25,854 bases of DNA from assembly GCA_900557165.1 (NCBI GenBank), contig USRS01000027.1, positions 1 to 25,854 on the forward strand. The letters are read 5' to 3'. The translations under genes and the position numbers were made by a program. The notes under the pieces were generated by a model, which saw only the letters and a list, made by a program, of their open reading frames with translations, had not been told where the DNA came from and ran no database searches. This DNA is from an uncultured Clostridium sp. (GTDB taxonomy: Bacteria; Bacillota; Clostridia; Peptostreptococcales; Peptostreptococcaceae). This document shows, piece after piece, positions 24,548-25,854 of the stretch; position 1 is the stretch's first letter; every line of letters begins with the position of its first letter.

Positions 24548-25072
24548 TTAATTAAATTTATATTCTTTGTGTAATATCCAAGTATTGTTTTTCCACTTGA
24601 AAATTGATACATTGTCAAATTCACAATCAAAATCACAAGGAATAGAATTCACATAATCCCAAAGCTCATCAAATATTGTTTGTATTTTCTTTGAAGAAAT
24701 TGTAACATGAAAAATTTTGTCTTTACCATCTTTTTCACCAAAGTTTATATAGCTTATTTTATTTAATTCATCAAATAAATCATCATGTAACTTCTTGCCT
24801 TCTTTGCTCATTATAACTTCCATATAAATGGCTCTATTGTCAAAATGGTTATAATTTTTTATTTTATAAGGCGCTCTTTTGTGAGTTTTGCAAAAATTTT
24901 GTAAAACTTCTTCCAATTCCTCAATATCATCATACTCAAAAGGTGCTTTAATAGTAAAATGAGCAGGCAGTTTAGATGATTTAGCATTAAATTTTTGAAA
25001 AACTTCTTTTCTAAGATTATTATTAAAATTGCCTGCTTTTCCTTTCACAACACTTACAATAACATATCTCAT
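24548..25072 (-). CDS. 2H phosphoesterase / 2'-5' RNA ligase-like protein
   Basis: The 174-aa protein has the two hallmark H-x-T motifs of the 2H superfamily: His38-Phe-Thr40 (AHFTIKAPF) and His122-Val-Thr124 (FHVTISS). Spacing and size fit small LigT/YjcG-like members, which hydrolyse or form 2',5' or cyclic phosphate bonds in RNA or nucleotides. The true substrate is unknown. It is cytoplasmic, with SD AGGAGG. It lies 18 bases after the DUF5714 gene and is probably co-transcribed with it. Confidence 0.85.
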   Translation of the reverse strand: MRYVIVSVVKGKAGNFNNNLRKEVFQKFNAKSSKLPAHFTIKAPFEYDDIEELEEVLQNFCKTHKRAPYKIKNYNHFDNRAIYMEVIMSKEGKKLHDDLFDELNKISYINFGEKDGKDKIFHVTISSKKIQTIFDELWDYVNSIPCDFDCEFDNVSIFKWKNNTWILHKEYKFN

Positions 25073-25090
25073 TTTTATCCTCCTGTGTAT

Positions 25091-25792
25091 TTACCTTCTA
25101 TTATAAAAAGGACAGTTTTCGTGAAGACATTCCTTATTATGAGAAGATAAAGTACATAAAAATTTACTTTTATCTAAATTTATTCCCAAATATTCTTTAG
25201 TCCAGTCAATTGATTCTAAAATTGCATGGCGTGAAGTTCTTTTACAACATCGAACAGCATTTTCTTGGGCAAGTCTATTTATAACTCTTGATACAAGTTT
25301 TTGTGGTTTATACCAGGATTTTTCATTAAGAGGAGAGGAATTAGTTACTATGCTTGCATAAATTCCAGTACCAACAGCAGCCCCACAAGTACCGAAAAAT
25401 CCACAAGTACCTCCAGGAACTTGTTTGCCCCTTTGAATTGCAGTTTCAATTGATGAATTTAAATCAATATTACCTCCACAATTTTTATAAGCAGTTAATA
25501 AGACACATGGAACTATAATATGATGTTCAGGTCCATGCATATGTACAGAAGGCAAATTTTCTATTTGTGAAAATAATATTGTGGGGTCACTTTCTTTGGA
25601 ATTTAATAATAAATTAATAAACTCCGTGGAATTACTATGACATTTATCACAAACATAATGACCATTACTACAAATAGTTGAAGATATAAATTTTTTATTG
25701 CATATTGCACAAGTATGTTCTACTTCTTTACTTTCTACAATAATTTCATTTCCACAAATTAAACAACCAGATTTAAAATTATGAAAAGACAT
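25091..25792 (-). CDS. DUF5714 protein with N-terminal zinc-finger-like Cys cluster
   Basis: I choose ATG 25792 (233 aa) because GAGGGGG lies 8 bases upstream; a longer frame from 25837 lacks an SD. The N-terminus has C10-x2-C13, C28-x2-C31, Cys41, His45 and C48-x2-C51, a likely pair of zinc sites. The core has SVHMHGPEHHIIVP, then GKQVPGGTCGFFGTCGAAVGTG, RCCKRTS and a C-terminal CLHENCPFY. I recognise these as the DUF5714 family, shared by Clostridia and methanogens, with no established function to my knowledge. The many conserved His and Cys suggest metal or Fe-S chemistry. Confidence 0.75.
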   Translation of the reverse strand: MSFHNFKSGCLICGNEIIVESKEVEHTCAICNKKFISSTICSNGHYVCDKCHSNSTEFINLLLNSKESDPTILFSQIENLPSVHMHGPEHHIIVPCVLLTAYKNCGGNIDLNSSIETAIQRGKQVPGGTCGFFGTCGAAVGTGIYASIVTNSSPLNEKSWYKPQKLVSRVINRLAQENAVRCCKRTSRHAILESIDWTKEYLGINLDKSKFLCTLSSHNKECLHENCPFYNRR

Positions 25793-25854
25793 TTTATTTT
25801 CCCCCTCGTATAATAATGTATATAAATTAGGCTTCACGTCTAGCCTTTAAATGT

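Noticed and set aside
25793..25837. N-terminal extension of the DUF5714 protein
   Set aside because: No SD before the distal ATG, and the extra 15 residues precede a strong GAGGGGG site for the inner ATG.
1..25854. CRISPR arrays, tRNA or rRNA genes, prophage or defence islands
   Set aside because: No spaced direct repeats, no cloverleaf with CCA or TTCGANTC-like arm, and no integrase, phage or defence-type genes were seen.

Overview
The window is chromosomal DNA of a very AT-rich Gram-positive. Strong AGGAGG-type ribosome binding sites, T-rich hairpin terminators, a threonine T-box, a short-form HisG that needs HisZ, a PyrK-like redox protein and a YitT-family membrane protein all point to Clostridia. 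The his gene order and gene content recall Peptostreptococcaceae (Clostridioides/Paraclostridium-like), but I infer that from memory and not from a search.

Layout, left to right. (1) 1-3030: an unrecognised 151-aa gene, then a two-gene redox unit (PyrK-like Fe-S flavoprotein and FAD-dependent oxidoreductase), each unit closed by a hairpin terminator. (2) 3060-4960: a Fic-fold protein whose catalytic motif is destroyed, then an AzoR-like flavoprotein. (3) 5011-11269: a histidine operon, hisZ-G-C-B-H-A-F-IE, without hisD or a recognisable histidinol-phosphatase. It is preceded by a leader that encodes a 28-aa peptide with four consecutive His codons, followed by a set of mutually exclusive hairpins and a terminator. 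This looks like a complete ribosome-mediated attenuator. (4) 11588-13382: a membrane-anchored polysaccharide deacetylase and a PrsA-like foldase lipoprotein, both acting outside the membrane. (5) 13388-14804: a mosaic of two decayed IS3-family transposase genes pointing away from each other. (6) 14814-19034: a YitT-family membrane protein, an unlisted 50-aa membrane protein, a 617-aa Sel1/TPR repeat protein, and a CorA-type metal transporter. The corA gene has a long, highly structured leader with a 9-codon upstream ORF. (7) 19350-22098: thrC-thrB behind a textbook sigma-A promoter and a threonine T-box. (8) 22297-25792: a 31-aa single-span membrane protein, the translational GTPase typA, a 2H phosphoesterase and a DUF5714 protein.

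The main interest lies in the 5' leaders. Two neighbouring amino-acid operons use different RNA logic: thrCB senses tRNA directly with a T-box, while hisZGCBHAFIE appears to sense translation of His codons, as in the enterobacterial his operon. The corA leader shows tandem competing hairpins that match no riboswitch class I can name. All RNA structures were paired by eye, without energy calculation.
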